DNA of 64,000 nt from NCBI RefSeq assembly GCF_963855985.1, contig NC_087118.1, positions 620,001 through 684,000 of the forward strand, given 5' to 3'. Origin of the DNA: Ostrinia nubilalis (Eukaryota; Arthropoda; Insecta; Lepidoptera; Crambidae). The translations under genes were made by a program, and so were the position numbers. Under the pieces are notes generated by a model. It was given only the letters and a program-made list of their open reading frames with translations, did not search any database and was not told where the DNA came from. Shown in pieces: positions 32,575-43,987 of this stretch (position 1 is its first letter; each line of letters starts with the position of its first letter).

Positions 32575-33545
32575 TTATTGCAACATTTCAAGTAGGTAAT
32601 TAGAATTGTAATTGAACGCAGGGCAAAGGACGAAAACAGTAATTTAGTAATTACGTAATACGTCACGTTGTATTTCTGTGAGTTTTTAACACTAGTTAAT
32701 AATACTGTGTAACTCCAATTGAGATCGCGCGTCGTTCGTAGTTCGTGAATTTAAGATCCGCCATAACAGCTGAGTGGTGCGAACAGTTTTAGATGTTGGT
32801 TTTAGTAGGCGCTTAGGTAAAATAATAAAAATAATTCAACTTTCCCTTCATACTTACCCGGGCTTAGGATCGGCCTTAGGACCGGCAAAATTCAATGCTT
32901 TGATAAGCACCCTGCATCGTGCTGAAGTGTGGCTGTCCCGGTACAGTCGCAAAACTGCACTACACAATTTCTCCGGCCAAGAATAATAATGCACGTATCA
33001 TTAACACGTATTCACGTGAGGTGAATTGGTAAGACAACGTAATAATTGCACGACACTATTGACTTGATTGATACAATGTTAACAAGACAGTTCACGACCG
33101 ATCAAGAGCTCGCGCGCGCGCAACTGACCGACCGCGGCCGACCCGACCGCCGGGCGAGCGAGAGGGCGGCGCGGGGCCGCGGGCACCCGCCCGATAATGG
33201 CCGCACAACAAACGTACACCGCCGCCTTTAGGAAGCGTCGGGCCGGCAACGTCGCATCTCTCTCCATAGTAACGGGCGGCCTTGCGTTGAGCGTAAATAG
33301 TGCTAGCGACGCGTGTGTCCAAATATTACCAATTTTGGGATGAAATTTTGAGTAGCTTTATTTAACTTATTTTTTTGCATAAATAGGATCAGTATCAATA
33401 ACTCATTACCCAGAATTTTTTTTTTCGGTGATAAAAATGTAGTGGTGTATGTCAGTTATTCGAATACAGTCAAGATTAATTTTAATTAATGTCAGATTCA
33501 TATTAGTACCACAGAATACATACGACAAACAATAGGTATTAACCA

Positions 33546-33775
33546 CTAGAATTTATATGTCAGATAATCTTTTACCGAGTAAAAACATTTGTCAACTAAT
33601 AAATTAAATAATTTTCTATTAAATAATGTTCCATTTAGCTCTCTCAGTTGAGCTGGTAATTTATTAAATACGACTGTGGCCATAACAAAACAGTTCCGAC
33701 TGTACAATGCAGTTCTCACCCTGGGGTGTGCTAGTTTGTTTTTGTGTCTGTCGCTAAAAGACAATGCCGGAAATT
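33546..33775 (-). pseudogene. CR1-like ORF2, C-terminal fragment
   Basis: Minus-strand residues HKNKLAHPRVRTALYSRNCF, VFNKLPAQLREL and DKCFYSVKDYL match the usual C-terminal end of CR1/Jockey-type ORF2. It continues the element at 34261-34567; the stop is at 33546. Confidence 0.75.
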
Positions 33776-34260
33776 GGCGTCTTTTTTTTTTCGCGCGGCC
33801 ATCGACCAAACTTTGTTTTTTGATTACAAAATAGTGTAATAAACCAAACTTACTATTACATGTATACCTCTAAACTCAGTCTGAACTGAGTTACGAGCAT
33901 TAGAAGTTTGATGATTTTCATACTAGATTTGCTTTTTGCGCGCAAAGTTTGCTAAAAAATTGCAACAAAATAGTGAGATTGTATGTGTAAACAAACAATA
34001 TCATCCATTAAAGGCTCCAGACATCAGTATGAAGTAGAATCAGCGCAATAAAAAAATAGCGCAATATTTTGTTGCAATTTCTTACAAAACTTGCGCACAA
34101 AAAGCAAATCTAGTATGAAAATCATCAAACTTCTATTGCTCGTAACTCAGTTCAGACTGAGTTTAGAGGTATACATGCCATAGTAAGTTTGGTTTATTAC
34201 ACTATTTTGTAATCAAAAAACAAAGTTTGGTCGATGGCCGCGCGAAAAAAAAAAGACGCC
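33776..34260. mobile_element. 485-bp MITE with ~190-bp terminal inverted repeats
   Basis: GGCGTCTTTTTTTTTT then CGCGCGGCCATCGACC at the left is mirrored at 34225-34260. The inverted arms also share CTCAGTCTGAACTGAGTTAC and the AAATCTAGTATGAAAATCAT block. Short outer matches (AATGCCGG left, CCGGCATT right) suggest that the real ends may lie slightly further out. No clear target duplication was found. Confidence 0.7.
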
Positions 34261-34567
34261 ACTTTCCATACAAAATCCGGCATTGCCATTTATATTGGTC
34301 TTCAAACTTGATGAATAAGTTTGGATACGTTTTTACAAACTTGCACAGTTCAAAAATGTACAGGCAGGGGAGAGTGAGGAGTTTGTGTTCCTTAAATATT
34401 GGAGCACAAGGCGTCCATGGGGGTACATTGAAGATAGCACGTAAACACTTCTTTTGTGCAATAAATATATTATTAGCCTTTACTCCATTGCCCCACAGTA
34501 CAAGTCCATACCGAAGCAAAGAAGCGACATAACCATGATAGACTAAAAGAGCAGTCTTAAGAAGAGC
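34261..34567 (-). pseudogene. CR1-like ORF2, thumb/connection fragment
   Basis: Encodes ALLKTALLVYHGYVASLLRY, GLVLWGNGVKANNIF and KKCLRAIFNVPPW, the region after the RT palm. Its upstream neighbour in the protein lies at 36695, on the other side of the inserted element, and joins in frame through the codons for KS and AL. Confidence 0.8.
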
Positions 34568-36694
34568 GTTTACGCCGTTTGGCGCAAAAACAGTACTTTT
34601 TCAACTCGTTACAATCATTAACCAGTAATACTACAAATATGTTATAGGCATAAATAGTTAGGCAATTTCGTCGTCTAAATAGTTAATTGAGAAAATGGGT
34701 ACTTCTCATTTACACTCAAATTTGATGGTCACACAATAATAGTTCATAAACGGTTTAAGTTAGAACAATAACTTTGAAATCAGATGATAAAATATCTATT
34801 TAGCTACATACAAAATAAATTTTATCGTAATAGAAGCAAAAGTAATACGAAAAAATCACATGAAACGATAAAAAACGGGGTCATTTTTCGCGTTCTCATC
34901 GTGTCACACCTTCGGATGCAATGAAACATTTGGTTACTGCATTCACAATTTTCATTCAATTTGTGTGTAGCATATACTAAAATCATCGTAATTAAATATA
35001 CTTTCCACACAATAGTCAAAAAAATATCTTCTTATAATTATTTTGAATTGAGAAAGCGAAATACGTTGGTCACACGATTTTAGGTGCCTAAAATTTTGAG
35101 TAATAATACAAGATTGCCGTTAAACCGAACACCAGCAACCAATCACAGCGTTCTATTCGGTTACCGTCAGTCGCGCTTCGACCATTGGGGAGGTGAGATA
35201 GGTCGATCGTCGCTCCGCGAAAAAAATACGTAACTTTTTGTGATTATCCATAGACATACCGTCGCTTGCTTGAACAATATTTTCTACCTCTAAACTTTAA
35301 ACAATTTAATTGAAACTTTGTCATTGAAAACTTAACATGTTAGACTTATTTGTGTAGTATTCGACTTGAACCGTTAAATTCAAATTTAAGGATAATTCAT
35401 AAAAAACTAAAATTTTCGTCACCTTCGTGGCATCACCTTCGTGGTGTTTTATACACGAAGGTGATTTCAGGCCACGAAAGTGATTTCTTTCTTTGGTTTA
35501 TTTTAAAATATAGTGACTGGTGTTTATGTCTTTACAATATTTTAATAACTAATAAATTATAATACGTGGTAAGTAGAGATCAGTACATCAATAAATAAAT
35601 AAGGGCCTCGTATTTTTGTTGTCTGACTGTATGTATGTCTGTATATGTGACTGTGTATCTGTTTGTAAGATAAATTTAATCTGAAGTTTGAGTTAAAATT
35701 TGTACAACAAAAATACGACGCCCTCTGGCCTAAATAAAAAATATATTTTTGTTGAGGGACTGATAATCAGTTAGAGTTCTTTTTTATTGAGGTACTGATA
35801 ACCCGTTTTTTGCTTCTTTAGCATTTCAGAATGCCACCAGTGTCACCCTTAAAACCAATTGCGTAGAATCTTGTAACTTAGTAGGTGACGTAATTGGTAA
35901 AATTTTATCTTATATTAAAGTAGGTAGGTACCTATTTTTATTATGTTATTGCTATTTATCTATGAAAATAAGACAAAATATATGTTTTATAAACACTTAA
36001 GAGTCATTTACAGTAGTAAAGTTTGAAAAAATTATTGCTGTGAAGTACAGAATCACTTTCGTGGCATCAAAAAATTCAAAACGTTAAAGCTTCCAAACGA
36101 GACTCACTATTTGACTGATTTACTGAGAATACAATCTTCACATCAAGCGCTACAATTTTTGTTTACAAAAAGTTGAAATAAGTTAGAAATAAAATTCGCC
36201 ACGAAGGTGACGATGAGAACCGTGGCGATGAGAAATACCCAAATATTGCGATTAGTTTAGTATTTAAGAATTCTATCAAGATAAGTCCACACAGGTTTTG
36301 TAAATTTCCACTTTAGCGTCAGTTTACAAGCTGAAATTTTTATAAAAATACTGTGAAAACGATTTAAAAAACATTTATATCCTATAGCATAGATCCTTGG
36401 GCAAATAGTTATCTGAGAAAATTTTTAGATTTAAGCATTTTACAATAAGAAATCACAAATTAAAAGAACGTGAAATACCCAAAAATCAAAGTGATTTTTT
36501 CACCAATATTCTTCCTTTATTCAACATAAAAATAGCTTAATATAATAAAACAACATCTTCTTTAAAATATTTACTTTGAAACTATATTTAATTCATTGTT
36601 ATTGTTTTGCTATAAACATTTGAAAACTATTAGAAAACGCCGCGCGCGAATCATTTCCAATGATGCCCCTTGAAACGCCGCGCTTCGCGTAAAC
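34568..36694. mobile_element. 2.1-kb insertion without target duplication, in a palindromic site
   Basis: Ends GTTTACGC and GCGTAAAC. Host text on the two sides reads AAGAGC and GCTCTT, and simply joining them restores the RT frame, so no bases were duplicated. The interior is non-coding with several copies of a CCACGAAGGTGA motif in both orientations (around 35410-35490, 36055-36070, 36190-36230). Family unknown. Confidence 0.6.
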
Positions 36695-37086
36695 GCTCTT
36701 AATGTCTGTTATTTTCGCTAATTTCCAAAGACAATAGACAAATCTATTTATTTTAGTGTTCAGTGTGTCAATGTGAGGTGTCCATGAACAGGTATGATCA
36801 AGTACTATACCAAGAAAAGTTGTACTTTCGCTTTCCAAGATTTCCTCATCCTTATACTGTATTTTGAAATTGTTACTTTTTGGTTTCCTATTATAAAATT
36901 TAATATATTTAGTTTTAGAAACATTTACTTTAAGATTATTTGATGTTAACCAGTTTATACATTCATTAATTGTTTTATTGACTTCATTTACATGTTCTTC
37001 AATATCGTCATTACATTGTCTATCGAGACATCGTCAGCAAAGAGTGTACATTGATAATGTGTTATGTCAGGTAGGTCATTGATATA
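36695..37086 (-). pseudogene. CR1-like ORF2, RT palm fragment with FADD box
   Basis: Minus strand: YINDLPDITHYQCTLFADDV contains the catalytic box, then INKTINECINWL, LKVNVSKTKYIKF and FLGIVLDHTCSWTPHIDTLN. A one-base indel lies near 37035 just after the FADD box. The preceding part of RT is at 40640-41611. Confidence 0.8.
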
Positions 37087-38757
37087 CAGGGTGACAGGTA
37101 AAGCGATACATTCCTTGAAAGGGGTTAAAGTAGAGCTTATTTGCAGTCATTTAAGTCATATGACACCATGTCCGAAACTTGTTCATTTCCAAGTTATTCA
37201 AGATTTAAGTATTTTTTTAAAAAATCTCCAGTTTTTATGTTAAAATGTACCCTTGTAATGAAGAATACGGAATAATGTTAAATTTTTTGTTGTATTCGTA
37301 TAGCTAAATAATAAGATTGACATTTTAAATTAAAATTTGCAAGAAAGAATCGTCATTACTCAAGTAAAAGCTAAAAAACCATGTATTATTTTGCAAAAAA
37401 AAATATGTTTTAGGTAATTAAACGAAGAATTTCCAAGAAAAAATGTATGGAATGTTGTGTACAAATTACAGAATTTAGTTCCTTGATTCATTAGCTATTC
37501 AAAAAGGTACAGGTGTTTAACAAACACTACATAATTATTTTTTTAATTGAATTTAAACGTCTAGTAAGATACTTTCATAAAAAAATAAATAAATAAAAAA
37601 GTCACACTAACAACTGTTCTTGGGTCTCAATAAATGAAAAACTTAGTATTTTAATAATAATTGTATCACCTAATTTTATCTAGGTACATTATTTTAAGTC
37701 CTGCTCAAACTGTGAGCCCCGTCTTCTAATACAAGCTCGTAGTCTGTTTCTCACTTTTGTTTTTGTGACTCTTGTTGTCAAACTGCTGAATATCTTGAGC
37801 TGCCCTCTGAATGCGCTCACGAAGCTCTTGCTCGTTGTTTACGGGGGTTACATACAAGAGATACTTCATGTGACCCCATAAATAAAAATCGCAAGGGGTC
37901 AGATCCGGACTTCTGGCTGGCCAAGGAATGGGTCCACCGCGCCCAATACAACGAAGTGGATATAGTTGATCCATCCATTGGCGTACACTGAGCCGAAAGT
38001 GTGCTGTGTGTGTGAAAGCTTCGTGAGCGCATTCAGAGGGCAGCTCAAGATATTCAGCAAAGTTTGACAACAAGAGTCACAAAAACAGAAGTGAGAAACA
38101 GACTACGAACTTGTGTTAGAAGACTGGGCTCACAGTTTGAGCAGGACTTAAAATAATGTACCTAGATAAAATTAGGTGATACAATTATTATTAAAATACT
38201 AAGTTTTTCATTTATTGAGACCCAAGAACAGTTGTTAGTGTGACTATTTTATTTATTTATTTTTTTTATGAAAGTATCTTACTAGACGTTTAAATTCAAA
38301 TAAAAAAATAATTATGTAGTGTTTGTTAAACACCTGTACCTTTTTGAATAGCTAATGAATCAAGGAACTAAATTCTGTAATTTGTACACAACATTCCATA
38401 CATTTTTTCTTGGAAATTCTTCGTTTAATTACCTAAAACATATTTTTTTTGCAAAATAATACATGGTTTTTTAGCTTTTACTTGAGTAATGACGATTCTT
38501 TCTTGCAAATTTTAATTTAAAATGTCAATCTTATTATTTAGCTATACGAATACAACAAAAAAGTTAACATTATTCCGTATTCTTCATTACAAGGGTACAT
38601 TTTAACATAAAAACTGGAGATTTTTTAAAAAATACTTAAATCTTGAATAACTTGGAAATGAACAAGTTTCGGACATGGTGTCATATGACTTAAATGACTG
38701 CAAATAAGCTCTACTTTAACCCCTTTCAAGGAATGTATCGCTTTACCTGTCACCCTG
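37087..38757. mobile_element. Foldback element made of two mariner-type 3' ends
   Basis: Begins CAGGGTGACAGGTAAAGCG and ends with the exact complement, with TA on both sides (37085-37086, 38758-38759). Arms are about 740 bp; the unique centre is about 180 bp (37830-38010). Each arm carries the transposase C-terminus and the same 3' flank, in opposite orientations. This fits Tc1/mariner-type ends and TA target choice. Confidence 0.8.
37724..38073 (-). pseudogene. mariner-superfamily transposase C-terminal fragment
   Basis: Contains WPARSPDLTPCDFYLWGHMK and YVTPVNNEQELRERIQRAAQ, the last conserved block with the third catalytic acidic residue of the DDE/D domain (D in SPDLTPCDF). A mirrored plus-strand copy at about 38025-38152 encodes ERIQRAAQDIQQSLTTRV and ends SQFEQDLK before TAA. 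The minus copy frameshifts after QQF. The first two catalytic residues are missing. Confidence 0.75.
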
Positions 38758-38761
38758 TATA

Positions 38762-40639
38762 CAGGGTGTCCCGTAATGTAACGTCAAGCTGGAACTGGGT
38801 GTTGAGGCAAGTTGTGCTGGTTATCAGAAAAATATAAAAAAAAATCTATGTGGCATATTTTAAAAATAATAGGCATTTAAAAAAAATCAAAAAATTCTAC
38901 TCCAGGTGACGGTCCTTTTGTTCGTGTTGCCACAAATCTTCACTTTTTCCAAATTTTTTTTTTGTTATGTAACCCTGAATAATGCTTCTCTAAATTGTTA
39001 TCAAAATTACAAAACCAGCTGCTCCAACTTGGATGAAAAAAATACATTATTCCCAAAAAAAATATCAAAATAAAAATTTTGCCTAGTTTAAACTGACTGT
39101 ACTAAAAAAAAATTGTACTACGCGAGTGTGGCAAGTGACGTCATAATTTGGCGCATTTAGTAAGGATTCCAAAATGGTATAACACTTTGTAAAATCTTGC
39201 TGTAATTGTCGACAATTTTTGTTTATTGGAAATAATCCCGTTTTTAACTTTATCTACCTTGGTTAAAAATATTATTCTAATGTGCCCAAAATTCAAGTTT
39301 CTGGCTTAAGTGAGGTGGAGAAGCCATTTTAAAAGGTATGAGCGGGACGGAGAGGGCCATCTTACCAAGCAGGGATGTTATGGATATCCGTAACCGTAAC
39401 CGAAACTATCGGATATCCGTAACCGTAACCGAAACTATCGGATATCCGAAGTAAAAAAATGTCCATAACCGTAACCGAAACTGATTCAAAAGTTACGGAT
39501 AGTTTCGGATAAAGGCCAAACTGCAAAACTCTATCAAATCTGCAGTATACACGCCGCAGCTGCAATGCCGCGCTGCCGATTTCATAGTTTTGCAGTTTGC
39601 GGTTGCAGTTTGCGGTCTGCGGCCCGTCTTGGAATTGTATCTTAAATCTTAATATTTGTTACCAACTTGTCTGGCATTCGCTGGCACCATCTAATATGCC
39701 AGCCTGTTTTACCTTTATCATACATAGGTGTCGTCTTAGTTGGTACATAAAGTAGCTATGTGGGTCACGCTCACGCAGCATCTTGCTATTTGTATTATAC
39801 CTACATTTTTAAAATTCTAATAATTCCGCAACCGAAATTATCCGAGACTTTCGGATAATCTGAAATGATTTAATATCCGTGACCGTAACCGAAACCGGTA
39901 TAATATTATTCTAATATCCGTAACCGTATCCATAACCGAAACTTCATATCCTTATTATCCCTGTTACCAAGTACAAGTGCAGGCAGAGCAGGTAGTAAAG
40001 GCGCGCGCGCACGGGTGACTTTTGTCACAGTATGTTAACTACTAATTACTGTCATGGTAACAAAAGTTTCTGTGACTGACTGTACGGTAGTCAGTCACAG
40101 AAACTTGAATTTTGGGCACATTAGAATAATAATTTTTAACCAAGGTAGATAAAGTTAAAAACGGGACTATTTCCAAAAAACTAAAAATTGTCGACAATTA
40201 AGCAAAAATTTACCAAGTGTTATACCATTTTGGAATCCTTACTAAATGCGCCAAATTATGACGTCACTTGCCACACTCGCGTAGTACATTTTTTTTTCAG
40301 TACAGTCAGTTTAAACTAGGCAAAATTTTTATTTTGAATTTTTTTTTGGGAATAATATATTTTTTTCATCCAAGCTGGAGCAGCTGGTTTTGTAATTTTG
40401 ATAACAATTTAGAGAAGCATTATTCAGGGTTACATAACAAAAAAAAATTTGGAAAAAGTGAAGATTTGTGGCAACACGAGCAAAAGGACCGTCACCTGGA
40501 GTAGAATTTTTTGATTTTTTTTAAATGCCTATTATTTTTAAAATATGCCACATAGATTTTTTTTTATATTTTTCTGATAACCAGCACAACTTGCCTCAAC
40601 ACCCAGTTCCGGCTTGACGTTACATTACGGGACACCCTG
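38762..40639. mobile_element. Second foldback element, CAGGGTGTCCCG ends
   Basis: Starts CAGGGTGTCCCGTAATGTAA and ends with its complement, flanked by TA (38760-38761, 40640-40641). Arms of about 540 bp match closely (for example GTGACGTCATAATTTGGCGC at about 39135 and its complement near 40250). The centre holds a separate hAT-like MITE. No transposase remains. It stands next to the previous element in host TATATA, each using its own TA. Confidence 0.8.
39370..39963. mobile_element. hAT-like MITE with perfect 8-bp target duplication
   Basis: 594 bp, ends CAGGGATGTTATGGATAT and, inverted, CAGGGATAATAAGGATAT. TTACCAAG precedes it (39362-39369) and follows it (39964-39971). The interior has clusters of CCGTAACCGTAACCGAAAC near both ends, probable subterminal transposase sites, and no coding capacity. 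Confidence 0.9.
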
Positions 40640-42602
40640 TATAAGGAATAGGAGTGGTCCCAGTACACTGCCCTGGGGGACACCGAACCTGTTGATCCTA
40701 TAGGTAGACGTGTGTTTTGTCAATTCTTTTTTTTCGTCCAAAGCTACAATTTCCACGCATTGTGTTCTGTTTACTAAGTAACTTTGGATCCAGTCATATG
40801 TAGGACCACGTATACCACAAAGTTCACATTTAGCCAATAACCTATCATGACGTACATAATCGAAAGCTTTGCTCATGTCGAAAAACACTGTAAAGACTAA
40901 CTTATTTTTATCGACATTCTCTAAAATACCTTTTATCAATTTGAATGCAGCTAATGTCGTGGATTTTCCTTTTTGAAATCCATTTTGTTCACTTTTAATT
41001 ATATCAAATTTATTAAGGTAATCAACTAGTCTAGCATGCATGGCTTTTTCAAATATTTTTGACAGTATTGGGATTAAAGTAATCGGACGATAATTATTTA
41101 AATCCATTGGATCATTTTTCTTAAAAATTGGTTTCACTACAGAACTTTTAAGTTTACTTGGAAACCGACCAGTTTCGAACGAAAAATTCACCAAGTATGC
41201 TAGAACTTCCGCAATATAGTATGCACTGTGCTTAACCATGTCTGTAGATAGTTCGTCATATCCTACTGATTGGGTCGGTTTCAAGGATTTGATAATTTTA
41301 ATTATCTCTACAGGGTCACAAGGACGTAGGTAGATGCTTTGTGGCTGTTTGTACATATTTATGTTGTCATTGGGTTTTAAAGTGTCAGTTACTTGTGTCA
41401 AGTTAGTGTAATGATTATTAAAAATGTCAGTAATTAAGTCAAGGTCTGTAATTATTTCATTATTATGGATTATTTTAATGTCAGTATTTGGTTGCGTTTT
41501 ATTTTTATTATTATTTATTATATTCCAAGAAGCTTTGCATTTATTTACGGCTCTAGAGACATAATTTTTATTCGCTTTTTTTTGTGAAGTATTTATTACC
41601 TTTTTTAGCAACTTATTGTAGTTAAGATATTTATGCTTTGATTGGCTGGTTTTTTTTCTATAATAGTCAAATCGTAGATCTCTTTTTGTATTGCAGGATC
41701 TCTTAATGCCTTTCGTGATCCATTTAGACTTTTTAGGTTTGTTATTTATTTTAATTTTTAACAGAGGAAAGCATAATTTAAAAAGCAGTACATAAATGTC
41801 ATGAAAGTAGCCAAATGCGAGGTCGAAATCTTTAAATTCATACAGCTCCTACCAGGTGAGTTGTCCTAAATACTCTTTGAATTTGTCAACATTTTCTTTG
41901 CTATAGTCTCTTTTCCAAACGAACCATTGTTGGACTGGAATGTTTTTATTATTCAGCGAGTACTGTAGGGTTTGGCCAGTCTCGTGATCAGATAAACCTA
42001 ATTTATGAACCTTACCTTCAGCAGATTTAATATTACTTACGAAAAGATCTAAACATGCATTTCGTCTTGTCGGTTCATTTATGTGGATGTGAAAATTATA
42101 GTTTTGCATTATAAGTTGCAGTTGTTCGGAGTTTTTGGTTTGTTTGAGTAGATTTACATTGAAGTCACCTGTAATAACTATCTTTTTATTTTTTTCATTT
42201 CGAAATTTAAATAAAATAAATTCTAATTTTTCAAAAAAAATATTTATATTGGACGTTGGTGTACGATATATACATATTATTATAAGTCTATATTTTGGTA
42301 TATAGACTCCACAACACTCAAAGTCGTTTTCATGCGCTTATATCCTTTAGAAATGTTAACTCATTGTATTCCGTATAATCTCTACATAAAACACAAACTC
42401 CTCCTCGCCTTTGCGATCTTCTACAGTATGAGGAGGCAACCTGAAAGTTTTTTAGTCTAACATTTTGTATCTCTCCTAACTTTAAAAAAGTCTCACATAA
42501 ACATATAACATCTATATAGGTACCATTCATGTAAAATTCCCCGAGACAAACTTCCAACAGCTCTATTTTACTTACTAGACCACTTATATTCTGATGAAAC
42601 AT
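40640..42602 (-). pseudogene. CR1-like ORF2: endonuclease and first part of RT
   Basis: From 42602: MFHQNISGLVSKIELLEVC and IDVICLCETFL, then GDFNVNLLKQTKNSEQ near 42150, CLDLFVSNIKS and LGLSDHETGQ (APE endonuclease). RT from about 41611: NNYRPITLIPILSKIFEKAM, NGFQKGKSTTLAAFKLIKG, FFDMSKAFDYVRHDRLL and GVPQGSVLGPLLFLI, where the foldback insertions begin. Frame changes near 42330, 42110 and 41850-41611 show decay. It lies just downstream of ORF1. Confidence 0.85.
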
Positions 42603-42609
42603 AGTTAGT

Positions 42610-43935
42610 TTACTCTCGAAAGGAATGATTATTTTGTGCTATTCGACTGTCTGTTCCCGAGTAATTCCCATGAACAGTTTTTAAGGAATTCTCCCTGTTA
42701 TTATTAGAAGTTATTTTTGTTGATAAGACACGTTGAGAAACTGAGAAATAGTCCAACATTGTCTTTTGCTTAAGCATTTTGTCTTTTGATCTAGAGGAGT
42801 TAATATTATTACAATGTGTTAGTCTTAATCGGTGCATATTCATAGATTTTAAATATTTGTCATTATAATCTTTGCTGTCAATTACATGATTTATTTTATT
42901 ACATAAAATATCAGAGTAGGTCATATTATTATTAATGTCGTGTTTCCATGTTACATTTACAAACTTACAGTTCGAGAAGTTATTACAAATCATTTTAATA
43001 TGACTATTCAATTTATTTACATTTAGGTAGCGATTGTTTGATACACTTAAAATAAATACTTGTGGTTTCGAATTCGATTTTAAAAACACACTTAACTCTA
43101 TTAACATTTTTGTTGGATTACTGTCATTTTCTCCTATACAGAGGACAAGTTTGTCGTTAGAACCTAAGCGCAGATGATCTGTAGTTTTCAGGATGTTTTC
43201 AGTTGTTGCGTTCGGCTTCATCCAGCTTCTTACTTTGTATTTCTCGTACTGTGTATTAGCTCTTGACTTGATTAACCTTTTCGTTAGTCCAGCGCATCCC
43301 TGTGATCCAAGTATTAAAATGTTTCGTTCAGGCGTGCAATAGTTTACTCTTGTTTGGTGTATACTACGTGTGTCTTTGTTATTTTCATGAACACCTGCGT
43401 TACTAGGTGTGTTTCTTGATGTCTTTTCAGCGGATTTCATTGGTTTTGTAGTGTGTTGAACAAGTTTGGGCGAGGTTACTTGTTGAGGTTCAGGAAATGT
43501 GTCGGAACTAGCTTTATCAAGGTTTAGTGGCGATAGTCGAAAACTTTCTGTCAGACGACGTCTAGGCTTTCTTTTGCTACCCGTGGATGTGTTATGACGT
43601 AATGACGTAGTGGGGCTTTTACACAGTTGCTTTAGAACCATTAATTCTTGATTCATACATGTAATTTGTTTTTTTAAGTCATTGTTTTCCAATATTACAC
43701 TTTCTAGTTCTTTTTGTGTGCTTGCCAGGCTCATTTTAAGCTTATTCATATCGGCTTTCATGTCCTCCAGATTGGTAGGATACATGTTAGTTGACAAGTC
43801 GAGGCTTCTACCTAGGACTTCATCACACGACATAGGGCTTAGAGAATTATTAGTATCATTTATCAAACATTCCAATGACTTAGTTCTCGTCATTTGACAT
43901 CGTCTAAAAGTAATGTTATTTGTGGAGTCATTCAT
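42610..43935 (-). CDS. CR1-like ORF1 with esterase-like domain
   Basis: 441 residues from MNDSTNNITFRRCQMTRTKS. A coiled coil covers about 55-105 (MKADMNKLKMSLASTQKELE); a basic linker (GSKRKPRRRLTES) follows. Residues about 205-340 have the layout of the SGNH-type esterase domain found in many CR1 ORF1 proteins: NILILGSQGCAGLTKRL in the position of the GDS block, LVLCIGENDSNPTKM in that of the GxND block, then VFILSVSNNRYLNVNKLN. The usual Asp-Ser of the first block is Ser-Gln here, so hydrolase activity is doubtful. The ORF is intact although ORF2 is badly broken. Confidence 0.65.
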   Translation of the reverse strand: MNDSTNNITFRRCQMTRTKSLECLINDTNNSLSPMSCDEVLGRSLDLSTNMYPTNLEDMKADMNKLKMSLASTQKELESVILENNDLKKQITCMNQELMVLKQLCKSPTTSLRHNTSTGSKRKPRRRLTESFRLSPLNLDKASSDTFPEPQQVTSPKLVQHTTKPMKSAEKTSRNTPSNAGVHENNKDTRSIHQTRVNYCTPERNILILGSQGCAGLTKRLIKSRANTQYEKYKVRSWMKPNATTENILKTTDHLRLGSNDKLVLCIGENDSNPTKMLIELSVFLKSNSKPQVFILSVSNNRYLNVNKLNSHIKMICNNFSNCKFVNVTWKHDINNNMTYSDILCNKINHVIDSKDYNDKYLKSMNMHRLRLTHCNNINSSRSKDKMLKQKTMLDYFSVSQRVLSTKITSNNNRENSLKTVHGNYSGTDSRIAQNNHSFRE

Positions 43936-43987
43936 TTTTGCAATATTTTTTTATGGTCGAGATACTAATATAAACAACAAAAATTCT

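Larger units (their letters stand above)
30028..33450. mobile_element. 3.4-kb TIR transposon carrying a satellite array
   Basis: Inverted ends ATACACCACTA then TTTTTATCACCG, matched in reverse at 33421-33450. Flanks GTCAGTAAAT (30018-30027) and GTCAGTTATT (33451-33460) agree at 8 of 10 positions, suggesting a 9-10-bp target duplication as in Mutator-like elements, but this is not decisive. No transposase ORF is visible. It holds a 1.5-kb tandem array, a long perfect hairpin and GC-rich stretches near 30170-30260 and 33100-33290. GCAACATTTCAAGTA occurs at about 30300 and 32580 as a direct repeat flanking the array and hairpin. Confidence 0.65.

Noticed and set aside
34202..34532. Plus-strand ORF starting MVDGRAKKKRRHF
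   Set aside because: Reads from MITE terminal repeat into the antisense of the CR1-like RT; the minus strand has the RT motifs.
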